This document shows positions 1 to 9,028 of a stretch of DNA of 64,000 bases, one piece after another. Source of the stretch: Novipirellula caenicola (GTDB lineage: Bacteria; Planctomycetota; Planctomycetia; Pirellulales; Pirellulaceae); assembly GCF_039545035.1 (NCBI RefSeq), contig NZ_BAABRO010000010.1:62001-126000 (forward strand), in the 5' to 3' direction. Below the pieces are notes generated by a model. It was given only the letters and a program-made list of their open reading frames with translations, was not told the DNA's origin and did not search any database. Position 1 is the stretch's first letter; each line of letters begins with the position of its first letter. Made by a program: the position numbers and the translations under genes.

Positions 1-1
1 A

Positions 2-58
2 GATCTGCAGTTCGCGATCGATATGTTTTGCGAAGCCAAGGCCGAAATGCAGCTGTAG
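2..58 (+). CDS. possible 3' end of an upstream gene (partial)
   Basis: The frame entering at base 2 stays open to a TAG at 56-58 and encodes about 18 residues ending AKAEMQL. The codon choice resembles real genes in the window. Only the tail is visible, so no function can be given. The other frames are not clearly better, so this is a weak call. Confidence 0.25.
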   Translation, partial: DLQFAIDMFCEAKAEMQL

Positions 59-203
59 GGTGGTGGCATGCGGCGATCGCGATCTTGGCACCTGCGGAGC
101 GGCTGGCGTGGAAAGGTCTACCAGTGCACGACCGTGTGCGGCCGCACCGCTAGAGCTTTACTGGAAATGAGCGTAGCTCGATCATAAGCATTGGCGGTAA
201 CGA

Positions 204-256
204 ACGAGGCAACGAGTCCAAGCGACCTAGTGGCACGACGGGACTCGTTGCCTCGT
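204..256. terminator. perfect 16-bp inverted repeat, possible bidirectional terminator
   Basis: Bases 204-219 are the exact reverse complement of 241-256, with a 21-nt loop. The hairpin lies between the putative end of an upstream plus-strand gene and the stop of the minus-strand kinase at 303, so it would sit at the 3' end of both. There is no clear T-tract, so intrinsic termination is inferred. It could instead be a palindromic repeat unit. Nothing else was recognised in 59-302. Confidence 0.4.
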
Positions 257-302
257 CCACTACCTAGGAAACACTTCACCGCCACGGGCATCGTTACTGG
301 AT

Positions 303-2567
303 CTATGTCGCGTCGTTGCCAAGCCAGTGAGAGAGCTTGGCCAGCAATTCACGCCGGTCGATCGGCTTGGTCAGAAAATCGCTGTAGCCGGCGTCAAGGC
401 ATCGCTGTTGGTCTCGGCTTAACGCGTTTGCGGTCAACGCGATGATGGGCCCCTGAAATCCCTGGTCTCGTAATTGTTTGGTCGCCGTGATTCCGTCCAT
501 GACCGGCATCTGCATGTCCATTAGGATCGCGTCGATGGGAATCCCTTTGTCACGATAGCTGCGCCATTTCTGGATGCCTTCGGATCCGTTGGTCGCGGAC
601 AAGATTTCGCCTCCCGCCGCACGTACGAACGCTTGAACAAGAAAGCGAATGTCGCGGCTGTCATCGACCGCTAAAATGCGTCCCGAAATCCCCGGCATCT
701 CGTCGGCAGTTTGGTCGTCTTGCGAGACGTGATTGGGGTTGGCGTCTTCGCTGGTGGCCGAATTGATTGATGCCGCGGATGTTGCGGGTGTCGCTGTCGC
801 AGGGGTTGGCGAGCTTTGATCGTGCGGAAGCGTTTCGGTGGGCACCGTAAACCGAAACGTGGACCCTTTGTTCACTTCGCTTTCTACGTCAATCGTTCCG
901 CCTAACAAGTCAACCAAGCGGCGAGTGATCGCCAAACCTAATCCGGTACCGCCGTGTTGCCGGGTCGCGCTGTTATCGAGCTGTTCAAAAGGCGTGAAGA
1001 CCGTTGCGAAGTCGTCAGGCGGGATTCCGATTCCGGTGTCCATCACGGCGATCTCGAGTCGCGTTGGTTGCGTGTGACAACGGACGACAATTCGGACTTC
1101 CCCTTGATCGGTGAACTTGATCGCGTTGCCGACCAGGTTGATCAAGATTTGCCGCAGCATTTTGACATCGGTCCAGATCAGATCGGGAATCGGCCCGTCG
1201 TATTGGACATGAAATTCCAGTCCTTTCTCGGCCGCACGGCCGCTCAACAGCGTGTGCACATGATTGATCAATGCGGCGACGCGATGAGGTTGGCGACGAA
1301 CGTCGACCTTTCCCGCTTCGATTTTTGCCAAGTCAAGGATGTCGTTCAGGATTTCGCACAGATGGTCTCCGTTGGCTTTGATCGTTTCCAAGCAAGCTTT
1401 GTCCTCGCGACTTTGCAGTCGTGAATTCAATAGTTCCGTAAAACCGAGGATTGCCGTCATGGGAGTGCGAATCTCGTGACTCATATTGGCCAGGAACTGG
1501 CTTTTCGCTTCATTGGCTGCTTCGGCAGCGTGACGCGCCGTTTTGAGTTGTTCTTCGTACCGATGTCGCTCGGTAATATCCATCGCAACGCCAGCGATGT
1601 GTGACGGATGACGCGCCGGGGGATCGCCTGCAAAGACGGTGCTGCCACGCATCATCACCCATCGCACCGAGCCATCGGGGCGCACGATCCGGTGCTCATC
1701 CTGGAACTCGCCGTTCCCGCTGGGGTCCAGGCTTTGATCCATTTTTCGGGCGACGCGGTCACGATCGTCACGGTGGACCGCGCTCAGCAATCGCTTCAGA
1801 CGAATGGTATCGTTGTGGTCGGCGGGCAACCCAAGCAATTGCATGAATTCGCGAGACAAACTCACTTGATTCGCCTGCACGTCGCCATAGTACGTCCCAA
1901 AGCCCGCGGCCCGAGCGGCCAATCGCAGTCGTGCTTCGTTTTCGGCCAACAATCGCGAGAACTGTTTCTCGGCCAACAGCAATCGTGACACTTCCGCTTC
2001 GGCAATGCGACGACGCTCAATCTCTTGATCGGCCGCGACGACCGCATCTTGCAGTTCACGTCGCGCCGAATCCAAACTCAATAGCAAGCGGCGGGATTGC
2101 TCGGCTGCATCGCGTGCATCCAACGCGTGCCGAGCCGCTTTCGCCGACGCGAGTTCGCCGGCCACACCATAGGCAAACAATTCCCAACCACGATGCGTCC
2201 GCTGGATTAAATCGCACGCCTTGGCTGCGGCCTGCGGATCGCCTAACAAAACGATCACAAGCGATCCAATCGAGATACCGCTGGCGTTCCAACTTTGGTC
2301 TCGCACGGGGTAGCAAAGGGTTGCGGTATGACGAGCCGATTTACGACATGCACGCAAGAATGTTTGCCATGTTTGGCCATCGGGCAATGTTTGAGGGAAA
2401 CCCGCGATGGGCAGGAGTTGATCGACGTCGGTGTCTTCGGCGAAAACGATCAAATGATCGATCCCGAGCACGCGAGCGAATTGTTCCGCTTTTTCGTGTC
2501 GCGTCTCCAGGGTCGCTAACGAGGCGATCCACTCTAGCATCTCGGCAAGATTCATGACTTCGCTCAA
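303..2567 (-). CDS. hybrid sensor histidine kinase / response regulator (PAS-HisKA-HATPase-REC)
   Basis: A 754-aa cytoplasmic hybrid kinase. The N-terminal 130 or so residues look GAF-like but are not certain. A helical linker (about 140-210) and a PAS domain (about 210-335) follow. The HisKA motif SHEIRTP carries the phospho-acceptor His364. The HATPase N, G1 and G2 boxes are visible (NLVGNAIKF, DTGIGIP, GGTGLGLA). A Pro/Thr/Ser-rich linker leads to a C-terminal receiver with Asp684 in MDMQMPVMDG. No membrane segment is visible. Its ATG overlaps the stop of the FIST gene by 4 nt, so the two are probably co-translated and FIST is the likely input partner. Its receiver and kinase core closely resemble the kinase at 28882-31035, suggesting paralogy. 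Confidence 0.93.
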   Translation of the reverse strand: MSEVMNLAEMLEWIASLATLETRHEKAEQFARVLGIDHLIVFAEDTDVDQLLPIAGFPQTLPDGQTWQTFLRACRKSARHTATLCYPVRDQSWNASGISIGSLVIVLLGDPQAAAKACDLIQRTHRGWELFAYGVAGELASAKAARHALDARDAAEQSRRLLLSLDSARRELQDAVVAADQEIERRRIAEAEVSRLLLAEKQFSRLLAENEARLRLAARAAGFGTYYGDVQANQVSLSREFMQLLGLPADHNDTIRLKRLLSAVHRDDRDRVARKMDQSLDPSGNGEFQDEHRIVRPDGSVRWVMMRGSTVFAGDPPARHPSHIAGVAMDITERHRYEEQLKTARHAAEAANEAKSQFLANMSHEIRTPMTAILGFTELLNSRLQSREDKACLETIKANGDHLCEILNDILDLAKIEAGKVDVRRQPHRVAALINHVHTLLSGRAAEKGLEFHVQYDGPIPDLIWTDVKMLRQILINLVGNAIKFTDQGEVRIVVRCHTQPTRLEIAVMDTGIGIPPDDFATVFTPFEQLDNSATRQHGGTGLGLAITRRLVDLLGGTIDVESEVNKGSTFRFTVPTETLPHDQSSPTPATATPATSAASINSATSEDANPNHVSQDDQTADEMPGISGRILAVDDSRDIRFLVQAFVRAAGGEILSATNGSEGIQKWRSYRDKGIPIDAILMDMQMPVMDGITATKQLRDQGFQGPIIALTANALSRDQQRCLDAGYSDFLTKPIDRRELLAKLSHWLGNDAT

Positions 2568-3727
2568 ACCGGAAAGACGCAGACAACCGCCGTGCAGTTA
2601 TGGAATCCGCTGAACTGTCCTTCCGCTCGTGCAATTTGGCCATACGTGTTGCAACCAACAAACTCGGTCCCCAAAGTCTCCTGCAACGCCTGTAATTCCA
2701 ATCCAAATGCCTTGCCTAGCCGCAGCCGAGTCGCGGCACAGTCAAAAAAGAGTGCCACCGAGGGCTCGTGTCCTTTGATTTGGTCAAGTGCCGAGCGACA
2801 TGCCGCACTCGCCGCTGCACTGGCGTCGTCGGCAGTGGTGCACATGATGCGAGCGGTGCTGCCGCGTGGCACTTCGGCGGCAAAGGCGATCGAATCGTCG
2901 CTTTGAATCTGCAGTGGGACGCGAAGCTTGTATCCGTCGGTGGTTTGAATCCCTAGAACGTTGTGCAGAAAGTAGGGCAATGGGGCGTTGCGGTCGAACG
3001 GCTGGGCGGTTGCGTTAGCGTGTTCGGCAAACACCTCCGCCGCCGTCGTGGAATTGAAACTGACCACATCGGTTGCTCGCGTTTCGGTGACGCGCAACAG
3101 CGACCCGGTGTCACGCCAACCGTGAGAGACGCCAATGCCAATGGGTTTGTTCGAAAGAATTTCGAGCGCCACCACGGCGTCCGACGCTACTTCCGTACCA
3201 CAAAAAACGTGTGTCTTTTCAAACCGAGCATCGTCACCCGCACCGCCACCGACAAACCGGTATCCGCCACCGGTGGCGATCGTCAATTGATCCAAAAACT
3301 CTTCGACATGTCCAGCCAACGCGTCGGTCAACACCAATGCGGTACGGTAGCGATAATGATGTCGACGTTCGCGCTGCCACGATCCCGCTAATTGACGAGC
3401 GACCGCTTCGGAATCCTCACGGAGCCCGATCGCCATGTTTGCAGCGAATTCGATTTCGTCCGAACAGATCGCGACCGCACAGGCCGAACCATCGCTGTTG
3501 CCTTGGGAGGTGAATTCGCCTGACGACGAGCAACCGACTACGACGTGCGGATTACAAGTGCGCTGAAGTGCCGAAAGCAGTTCGGTGTAATTGTACTGAG
3601 GCGACGCGAACAAAATGACGGCATCCGGCTCAAGCCCTCCCAGCGAATTGCGAAGTTTTTCGCCAAGATCGCCGCCGGCGGCGATCGCGTCGGTCAGTTG
3701 GGTTCGTGCTACAGCAGATTGAGTCAT
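2564..3727 (-). CDS. FIST N/C domain signal-transduction protein
   Basis: A 387-aa protein with the FIST_N signatures VVGCSSSGEF (about 80-90) and GGGAGDDARFEKTHVF, then a FIST_C half (about 215-370) ending in GCNTYGQIARAEG. FIST proteins are predicted ligand-binding sensors, possibly for amino acids, usually encoded next to kinases or cyclases. No signal peptide or membrane helix is seen, so it is cytoplasmic. The stop overlaps the start of the downstream hybrid kinase by 4 nt (ATGA), which ties the pair into one signalling unit. An imperfect inverted repeat at 3763-3798 lies just upstream and may hold the promoter or an operator. Confidence 0.9.
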   Translation of the reverse strand: MTQSAVARTQLTDAIAAGGDLGEKLRNSLGGLEPDAVILFASPQYNYTELLSALQRTCNPHVVVGCSSSGEFTSQGNSDGSACAVAICSDEIEFAANMAIGLREDSEAVARQLAGSWQRERRHHYRYRTALVLTDALAGHVEEFLDQLTIATGGGYRFVGGGAGDDARFEKTHVFCGTEVASDAVVALEILSNKPIGIGVSHGWRDTGSLLRVTETRATDVVSFNSTTAAEVFAEHANATAQPFDRNAPLPYFLHNVLGIQTTDGYKLRVPLQIQSDDSIAFAAEVPRGSTARIMCTTADDASAAASAACRSALDQIKGHEPSVALFFDCAATRLRLGKAFGLELQALQETLGTEFVGCNTYGQIARAEGQFSGFHNCTAVVCVFPV

Positions 3728-3879
3728 AAACGATAAGAACGAGATGTTTGCGAAAAGGGCACAGCCCCTTATCTTACCGCCAACGAAAATAGGGGGCTAG
3801 TAACAGCCCGTCCGCAAACCTGGTTTCCGTTAGAAATGCGGCAAATCGCTGTGACACCCGCCTTGGGGCCTTTGCTCAG

Positions 3880-3960
3880 TCCCATCCACTTTCGCCCCAA
3901 CCGAGTGGTTTTTATAGCGGAGCGGCGCGGGGGCCCGCCCGGTCAAAATCGAACGTTTGT
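3880..3960 (-). repeat. dispersed palindromic element, copy 1 (conserved core)
   Basis: This shares the core (GTGGTTTTTATAGCGGAGCG, then GC-rich bases, then CGGTCAAAATCGAACGTTT) with the copies at 13065-13203 and 51394-51530, in the opposite orientation. The right arm is diverged, so the outer boundary is uncertain. It is probably non-coding. Confidence 0.6.
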
Positions 3961-4033
3961 CCGAAAGCGGACCAAGTGGGGCAGGCGGCTCTACATACAG
4001 CGGTGCGTACCCTGGCTGCAATTTCCTGCATAA

Positions 4034-4055
4034 CGTCTGCAGTAATTTGCAGACG
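4034..4055. promoter_or_regulatory. operator-like inverted repeat upstream of dabA
   Basis: CGTCTGCA (4034-4041) and TGCAGACG (4048-4055) are perfect inverted repeats with a 6-nt spacer, about 240 bp upstream of the chosen dabA start. The geometry suits a dimeric regulator such as a LysR type. No such regulator is encoded nearby, so the role is inferred. Confidence 0.35.
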
Positions 4056-4291
4056 CGATGCTGCTGCGGTCGAGGAATCTGCTTACGAAATTTGCATCGA
4101 GGCAAAATCCGGGACCTGCTGCCCCATTTTTTCAAAAATGTTTTGGCGGCAAATCATGCACATTCATGCGTGGTCGACGTACCGCTGGCACTTCGATCTC
4201 GCGGCACGGCACGCGGCGTGCTCGGCTTCGCCTTGTGTCGCTTGTTTTGCGACCCATTGTTCTTTCCAACAAGCCCTTGAGGGTTGGTTTC

Positions 4292-7200
4292 ATGCAAGAT
4301 GTGTCAGCGGACGTCGGCTCGGATCACGATGTGCATGCCACGCCACGTTCGGACCGAGCATCTGCAATCTTGTCGGCGATCCAACATGCGGTGCACTACT
4401 TGCCGTCGCAGGGCCCGATCTCGGTGTTCGTGCACCATAACACACTGCATTCATTCGAAGAGATGCCGTTCGAAGAAGCGGTGATTCGAGGTGGAAAACT
4501 GTACGGTTGCGAACCGTATCTTTCGGAAGAACGATATCGAGACGAGATCAATTGCGGACGCATCTCGGTCGACGATCTTCGTCACGTGTTGATGGACGAA
4601 TTGGACGAGGATGCGGACAATTTGGTCGCCAGCTTCGGGACGCGATACACGTTGCGATTGGCGATGTTGCAAATGACGCTGCACACGGCCCCCGATGCTG
4701 AATTGCGTTGGTTGCTTGCCGAAAGCGATTTGCTTCGGCGATTCAGCCGCGAGGTATCGCCACCGCGACGTGAGCAGGTGATTCAGCGAACCCGAAATTG
4801 GGTACTACGTAATCGCGAACACCATGCCGCAAATCCACGGGGCGAATCGCCGGCCACCGCGCTGCCCCAAATCGTCGAGGAAGTGATTAGCGATTGCGGA
4901 GGAAATGACCTGCACGCGTGGTCGGACAGTCAATGGGAAGCGTTTGTGCTGCAATTGATGTGGGCGGTTTGCCACCGCGGTGTCGAAGCCGCGGATCTTG
5001 ATTCCGGCGTCGAACACGAGCCGGCCCGGTTGCGAGATATGCTGGTCGAGATCAGCGGCGATGACATCGACGTGATCGTCAACGAAGTGTTGATTCGGTT
5101 TTGCGGCGCGTTCCTTGATCAAGGGTTGGCCGATTGGTCGCTACCGGATCGTGAACTGGGGTTCGCCAAGGCGTTTGCATCGCTGTACCAGAATGCATTG
5201 ACAATCAAACCGGTTTGGATGGAAGGCTTGCAACAGGTATTGGCTGCAATCCTCGAGAAACCGTTCGACCCGATCGATTCCATTGCTCAATCCTTGGACG
5301 CATTAGGAGTTCATGCGGACCAGATTGATGAAAAAATCGAGATGACACTTTTGTCGCTGCGTGGTTGGGCGGGGATGATCTGGCAGATGGAAGCCAATGC
5401 ACCGTGGCTACCGAAACCGGCGGCCACCGGAACACTAAACGAGTATTTGGCAATTCGTCTGCTGTTAGAGCGACATGCGATTGCAGCTGTGGGCAAGCTG
5501 CGGTTTGGCACGAGCGAGATCGAACAGATTCATCGCATCGCCAGCGAGAAGTGGCAGCGAAAAGCCGGACCGTCCACCGAGCAGCGATGTTACTCGGTGT
5601 TTCAGCTAGCGCAAGCCGGTGGCTGGATTCCCGAGCAACTGATTGACATGTCCCAGCCGCAGTGGAAATGTTTGATTCGCGAGGTCGAATCGTTTTCGTC
5701 GGTCGAGCGTCGCCGCATCTTGCACCTTGCCTATGAACGGCACTACCACCTCGCCACACTCCATGCGGTGGCGACGCATTCGCAACGTGCTAGCGAGACA
5801 AACCAGACAACGCCGCCGACACCGGCCTACCTTGCAATCTTTTGTATCGATGACCGCGAAGAGTCATTTCGTCGTCATTTAGAAGAGGTCGATCCCGATT
5901 GCCAAACCGCGTCCGCGGCTGGATTCTTTGCAGTTGCGATGTATTACCAAGGGGCTGACCATGCCCATTTTCGACCACTGTGTCCGAACATCATCACCCC
6001 GAAACACTACGTGCTCGAAGAGCCGACCTTTTCGACGATCACGTCCAGCGAGCGGCGAGCGCATCGTCGTCGCCAAATCGGGCGGATGACGCATCAGGTG
6101 CACGCCAGCAGTCGCACGATGGTCGGCGGCTGGGTGACCGGCGTATTCGGAGCCGTCGCCACGTTCCCCATGGTCGCACGGATCTTGGCGCCCCGTTTGA
6201 CCTCGCAGATTCGCAAATCCTTTGGCACCTTTGTGCGTCCCCCCGCCACCGAATTGCATCTTGAACGGATCACCGAGGAACCAGGGCCTGATGCGGATTC
6301 ACTCGGCTACAGTCTGCAGGAGATGGCCGGGATCGTGGTTCGCATTTTGCAAGACATCGGGATGGTCCGCGATTTCCCGCCGATCATGTTGTTCTTTGGT
6401 CACGGCAGCAGCAGTTTAAACAATCCGCATGAGTCGGCTTACAATTGTGGTGCTTGCAGCGGAGGTCGCGGCGGTCCCAATGCACGTGCCTTTGCGATGA
6501 TGGCCAATGACCCTCGCGTGCGTAAGTTGACTGCGGCCCAAGGCGTCGAAATCCCGGACGAGGTTCGTTTTGTCGGAGCGTATCACAATACATGCAACGA
6601 CCACGTCGAGTATTACGACCTCGATTTGCTGCCCCGGACGCACCGCCCTCTTTTTCGCCGAATCGAGCAAAGCGTGAATGAAACGCGGGCACGCGTCGCC
6701 CACGAACGAGCGCGAAAATTTGAATCCGCGCCGCTGGATTTGACTCCGCGTGAAGCACTCGAACATGTGGAACAACGTGCCGAGGATCTGTCGCAAGCCC
6801 GTCCCGAATACAATCACGCCACCAATGCGTTGACGTTTGTCGGGCGTCGCCAATGGAGCCGCGGGTTGTTTTTGGACCGCCGTGCGTTTGTGACCTCGTA
6901 TGATCCACGGATTGACGATGAACAGGCATCGATCTTGACTCGAATCTTGTCGGCGGCGATCCCCGTCTGTGCAGGTATCAATTTGGAATACTATTTTTCC
7001 ACCGTCGACACCGAGGGGTATGGTTGCGGGTCCAAGTTGCCGCACAACGTCGCATCGATGATCGGGGTCATGACGGGGGCCGCCAGCGATTTGCGGCCGG
7101 GATTGTCGCAGCAGATGGTTGAAATTCATGAACCCATGCGAATGTTGTTTGTGATCGAGACCACTCCGGAAAAGATGGATCGAATCATCCAATCCAATCC

Positions 7201-7432
7201 TGGGATTGCACGGCTTGTCAAAGGCAACTGGATCAAACTGGCGCTGATTGATCCCGAAACCATGGCGATCACTCGCTATGTCGACGGGCAATACGAACCC
7301 TATCTGCCCGAGTCATCGTCGCTGCCGGAGGTCGAATCGTCGATCGATTGGTACCGCGGAAAACGCGGGACGCTTGGATTTGCCTCGGTCATCGACCCGG
7401 CATCGCGTCGAACGGACATCGCGGTTCCTTAA
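4292..7432 (+). CDS. dabA: DabA-type inorganic carbon transporter subunit (DUF2309)
   Basis: A DUF2309/DabA homologue. DabA is a beta-carbonic-anhydrase-like zinc protein that, with a proton-driven DabB membrane subunit, takes up CO2/bicarbonate. The four Zn/active-site positions are visible: Cys518 and Asp520 (FCIDD), His704 (FFGHG) and Cys719 (NCGAC). The His-to-Cys spacing of 15 matches characterised DabA. The frame is open from 4058, but the ATG at 4292 is preceded by GAGGG at good spacing and starts the conserved region, giving 1046 aa. This is longer than the roughly 800-aa proteobacterial form. It is followed by two NuoL/M-like genes and a SulP gene, forming a carbon-uptake cluster. 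No transmembrane helices are expected. Confidence 0.9.
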   Translation: MQDVSADVGSDHDVHATPRSDRASAILSAIQHAVHYLPSQGPISVFVHHNTLHSFEEMPFEEAVIRGGKLYGCEPYLSEERYRDEINCGRISVDDLRHVLMDELDEDADNLVASFGTRYTLRLAMLQMTLHTAPDAELRWLLAESDLLRRFSREVSPPRREQVIQRTRNWVLRNREHHAANPRGESPATALPQIVEEVISDCGGNDLHAWSDSQWEAFVLQLMWAVCHRGVEAADLDSGVEHEPARLRDMLVEISGDDIDVIVNEVLIRFCGAFLDQGLADWSLPDRELGFAKAFASLYQNALTIKPVWMEGLQQVLAAILEKPFDPIDSIAQSLDALGVHADQIDEKIEMTLLSLRGWAGMIWQMEANAPWLPKPAATGTLNEYLAIRLLLERHAIAAVGKLRFGTSEIEQIHRIASEKWQRKAGPSTEQRCYSVFQLAQAGGWIPEQLIDMSQPQWKCLIREVESFSSVERRRILHLAYERHYHLATLHAVATHSQRASETNQTTPPTPAYLAIFCIDDREESFRRHLEEVDPDCQTASAAGFFAVAMYYQGADHAHFRPLCPNIITPKHYVLEEPTFSTITSSERRAHRRRQIGRMTHQVHASSRTMVGGWVTGVFGAVATFPMVARILAPRLTSQIRKSFGTFVRPPATELHLERITEEPGPDADSLGYSLQEMAGIVVRILQDIGMVRDFPPIMLFFGHGSSSLNNPHESAYNCGACSGGRGGPNARAFAMMANDPRVRKLTAAQGVEIPDEVRFVGAYHNTCNDHVEYYDLDLLPRTHRPLFRRIEQSVNETRARVAHERARKFESAPLDLTPREALEHVEQRAEDLSQARPEYNHATNALTFVGRRQWSRGLFLDRRAFVTSYDPRIDDEQASILTRILSAAIPVCAGINLEYYFSTVDTEGYGCGSKLPHNVASMIGVMTGAASDLRPGLSQQMVEIHEPMRMLFVIETTPEKMDRIIQSNPGIARLVKGNWIKLALIDPETMAITRYVDGQYEPYLPESSSLPEVESSIDWYRGKRGTLGFASVIDPASRRTDIAVP

Positions 7433-7627
7433 ACATCTCGTTCCCTAAATGTCGCGAAGCTTGCCAATTGACAATCGGGCGATGCGTCCCCCAAAGCGGC
7501 CAAGTTCCACTTCGTTCACTTACTCTCATTCCACTTCACTCACAACCAATTTGCAAAGCTTCGTCTTGCTCAGCTCATTCCATCGCCATGTCACCTCCCA
7601 CCACTCTGCACGCCACCAAGGGATTCG

Positions 7628-9028
7628 ATGAACGTTACTGAAACGGTCTTCCAAACGCTTGGGACTGCCGTGGTCGCCAGCCCAACGATTCTGTTGGCCA
7701 CCTTAGGATTGGCAGCGCTCATTGACCGACCATTCAGCGAGACCTCGGTTTCACGGTTGACCCAAGCGGCGGTGTTGTTTTCGTTGCTTCCGGCGATCGG
7801 CATCTTAGTGCTGATGTTGGCCGTGGGGACACGTTATGTGCCCGTTGAAATTGGGGATTGGGTCGCGATCGAAGATGTCGATCTCGATTTCCACTTTCAC
7901 CTGAAGTTTGTTTTTGACCGGCTTAGCATCCCGTTTCTGATCCTGTCGTGTGTGTTGTGTGGCGTCGTCGGAGCGTTCACGCGACGCTATTTGCATCGCG
8001 AACAGGGCTACGGACGCTTCTTTCTGTACTACGCCGTGTTCTATTGCGGAATGGTGATTTCATCGTTGGCAGGCACGATCGAAACGTTGTTTGTCGGCTG
8101 GGAAATGGTCGGGTTATCCTCGGCATTGTTAGTCGCCTACTTTCATGAACGCGAGAACCCGGTCCGCAACGGACAACGGGTATGGTCGATCTACCGATTG
8201 TCGGACGCTGCGTTTTTGATTGCCGCGATCACGATGCATCACATGACAGGACAGGGTGATTTTGGCGGTTTGATGAGCTCGGGAGTATGGCCCGAAGGAA
8301 CTGCCGCAGTAAGTTCAGGACAAGCCTTGCTGGTCGGCACGTTGATGCTGATTGCGGCTGCTGGCAAATCCGCGTTGTTTCCGTTTTCGGGTTGGTTGCC
8401 GCGAGCGATGGAAGGCCCCACCCCATCAAGTGCGATTTTCTACGGTGCATTGTCTGTGCATCTGGGCGTCTATTTGTTGTTGCGGATGAGTCCCTTGCTG
8501 GAAGCGTCGCTGACCCTTCAGTTGATGGTGATCACGCTAGGTGCCGTTTCGGCGGTTTGTGGCGCGTTGATGTCACGCGTGCAAAGTGACATCAAAGTCT
8601 CGTTGGCGTACGCCTCGTTGACTCAGGTGGGGATCATCGTGATGGAAATCGGGCTTGGATTCCGCTATTTGGCGTTGATCCACATCATCGGACACGCCTC
8701 GCTTCGCACCATGCAATTGCTTCGTGCTCCCACGCTATTACGCGATTACAACGAGCTCGAAAATGCGATTGGCGCCCGGATCACCCAGCGGCAATCGGGA
8801 TGGACGCGGATGTTGCCGCCGAGCGTACACCGCTGGGCTTATCGTTTCGGTTTTGATCGTGGGTTCATGGACATCGCACTCGACAAATTTGTCGTCCGTC
8901 CCTTTCTCGCCTTGTTTTTGTTTTTCGATTCGCTTGAACGCCAAGTCACCGACTGGCTTTCCAAAGAAGCGTCGCGTGAATCGGACGATGCCGCCTTGCA
9001 CCCCGAAGAATCGCAGAGGGTCGCGTGA
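7628..9028 (+). CDS. dabB: NuoL-like proton-conducting membrane subunit (DabB-like)
   Basis: A 466-aa polytopic membrane protein of the NADH-quinone oxidoreductase/Mrp antiporter family (Proton_antipo_M). The conserved charged residues of the proton path are present: Glu in [14 protein letters not shown] and Lys in [16 protein letters not shown], followed by [11 protein letters not shown]. It lies 195 bp after dabA and has an AAGGGA ribosome-binding site. No other complex I genes are nearby, so it most likely energises DabA by proton influx rather than belonging to respiration. The C-terminal 80 residues are soluble and charged. Its stop overlaps the start of the next gene by 1 nt. Confidence 0.82.
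   Translation: MNVTETVFQTLGTAVVASPTILLATLGLAALIDRPFSETSVSRLTQAAVLFSLLPAIGILVLMLAVGTRYVPVEIGDWVAIEDVDLDFHFHLKFVFDRLSIPFLILSCVLCGVVGAFTRRYLHREQGYGRFFLYYAVFYCGMVISSLAGTIETLFVGWEMVGLSSALLVAYFHERENPVRNGQRVWSIYRLSDAAFLIAAITMHHMTGQGDFGGLMSSGVWPEGTAAVSSGQALLVGTLMLIAAAGKSALFPFSGWLPRAMEGPTPSSAIFYGALSVHLGVYLLLRMSPLLEASLTLQLMVITLGAVSAVCGALMSRVQSDIKVSLAYASLTQVGIIVMEIGLGFRYLALIHIIGHASLRTMQLLRAPTLLRDYNELENAIGARITQRQSGWTRMLPPSVHRWAYRFGFDRGFMDIALDKFVVRPFLALFLFFDSLERQVTDWLSKEASRESDDAALHPEESQRVA

Larger units (their letters stand above)
3728..4291. other. divergent intergenic region with a repeat copy and an operator-like palindrome
   Basis: This 564-bp gap lies between the minus-strand FIST gene and the plus-strand DabA gene. 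It holds an imperfect inverted repeat (3763-3772 / 3789-3798, 9 of 10 matching) near the FIST start, one copy of the palindromic dispersed element (about 3880-3960), and a perfect 8-bp inverted repeat at 4034-4055. Several short ORFs cross it, but none has recognisable domains and they are rejected as genes. Confidence 0.6.

Noticed and set aside
3830-4135. Minus-strand ORF of 101 codons
   Set aside because: Spans the dispersed palindromic element; its translation recurs with the repeat elsewhere.
5205-5759. Minus-strand ORF of 184 codons inside dabA
   Set aside because: Antisense shadow of a well-supported gene.
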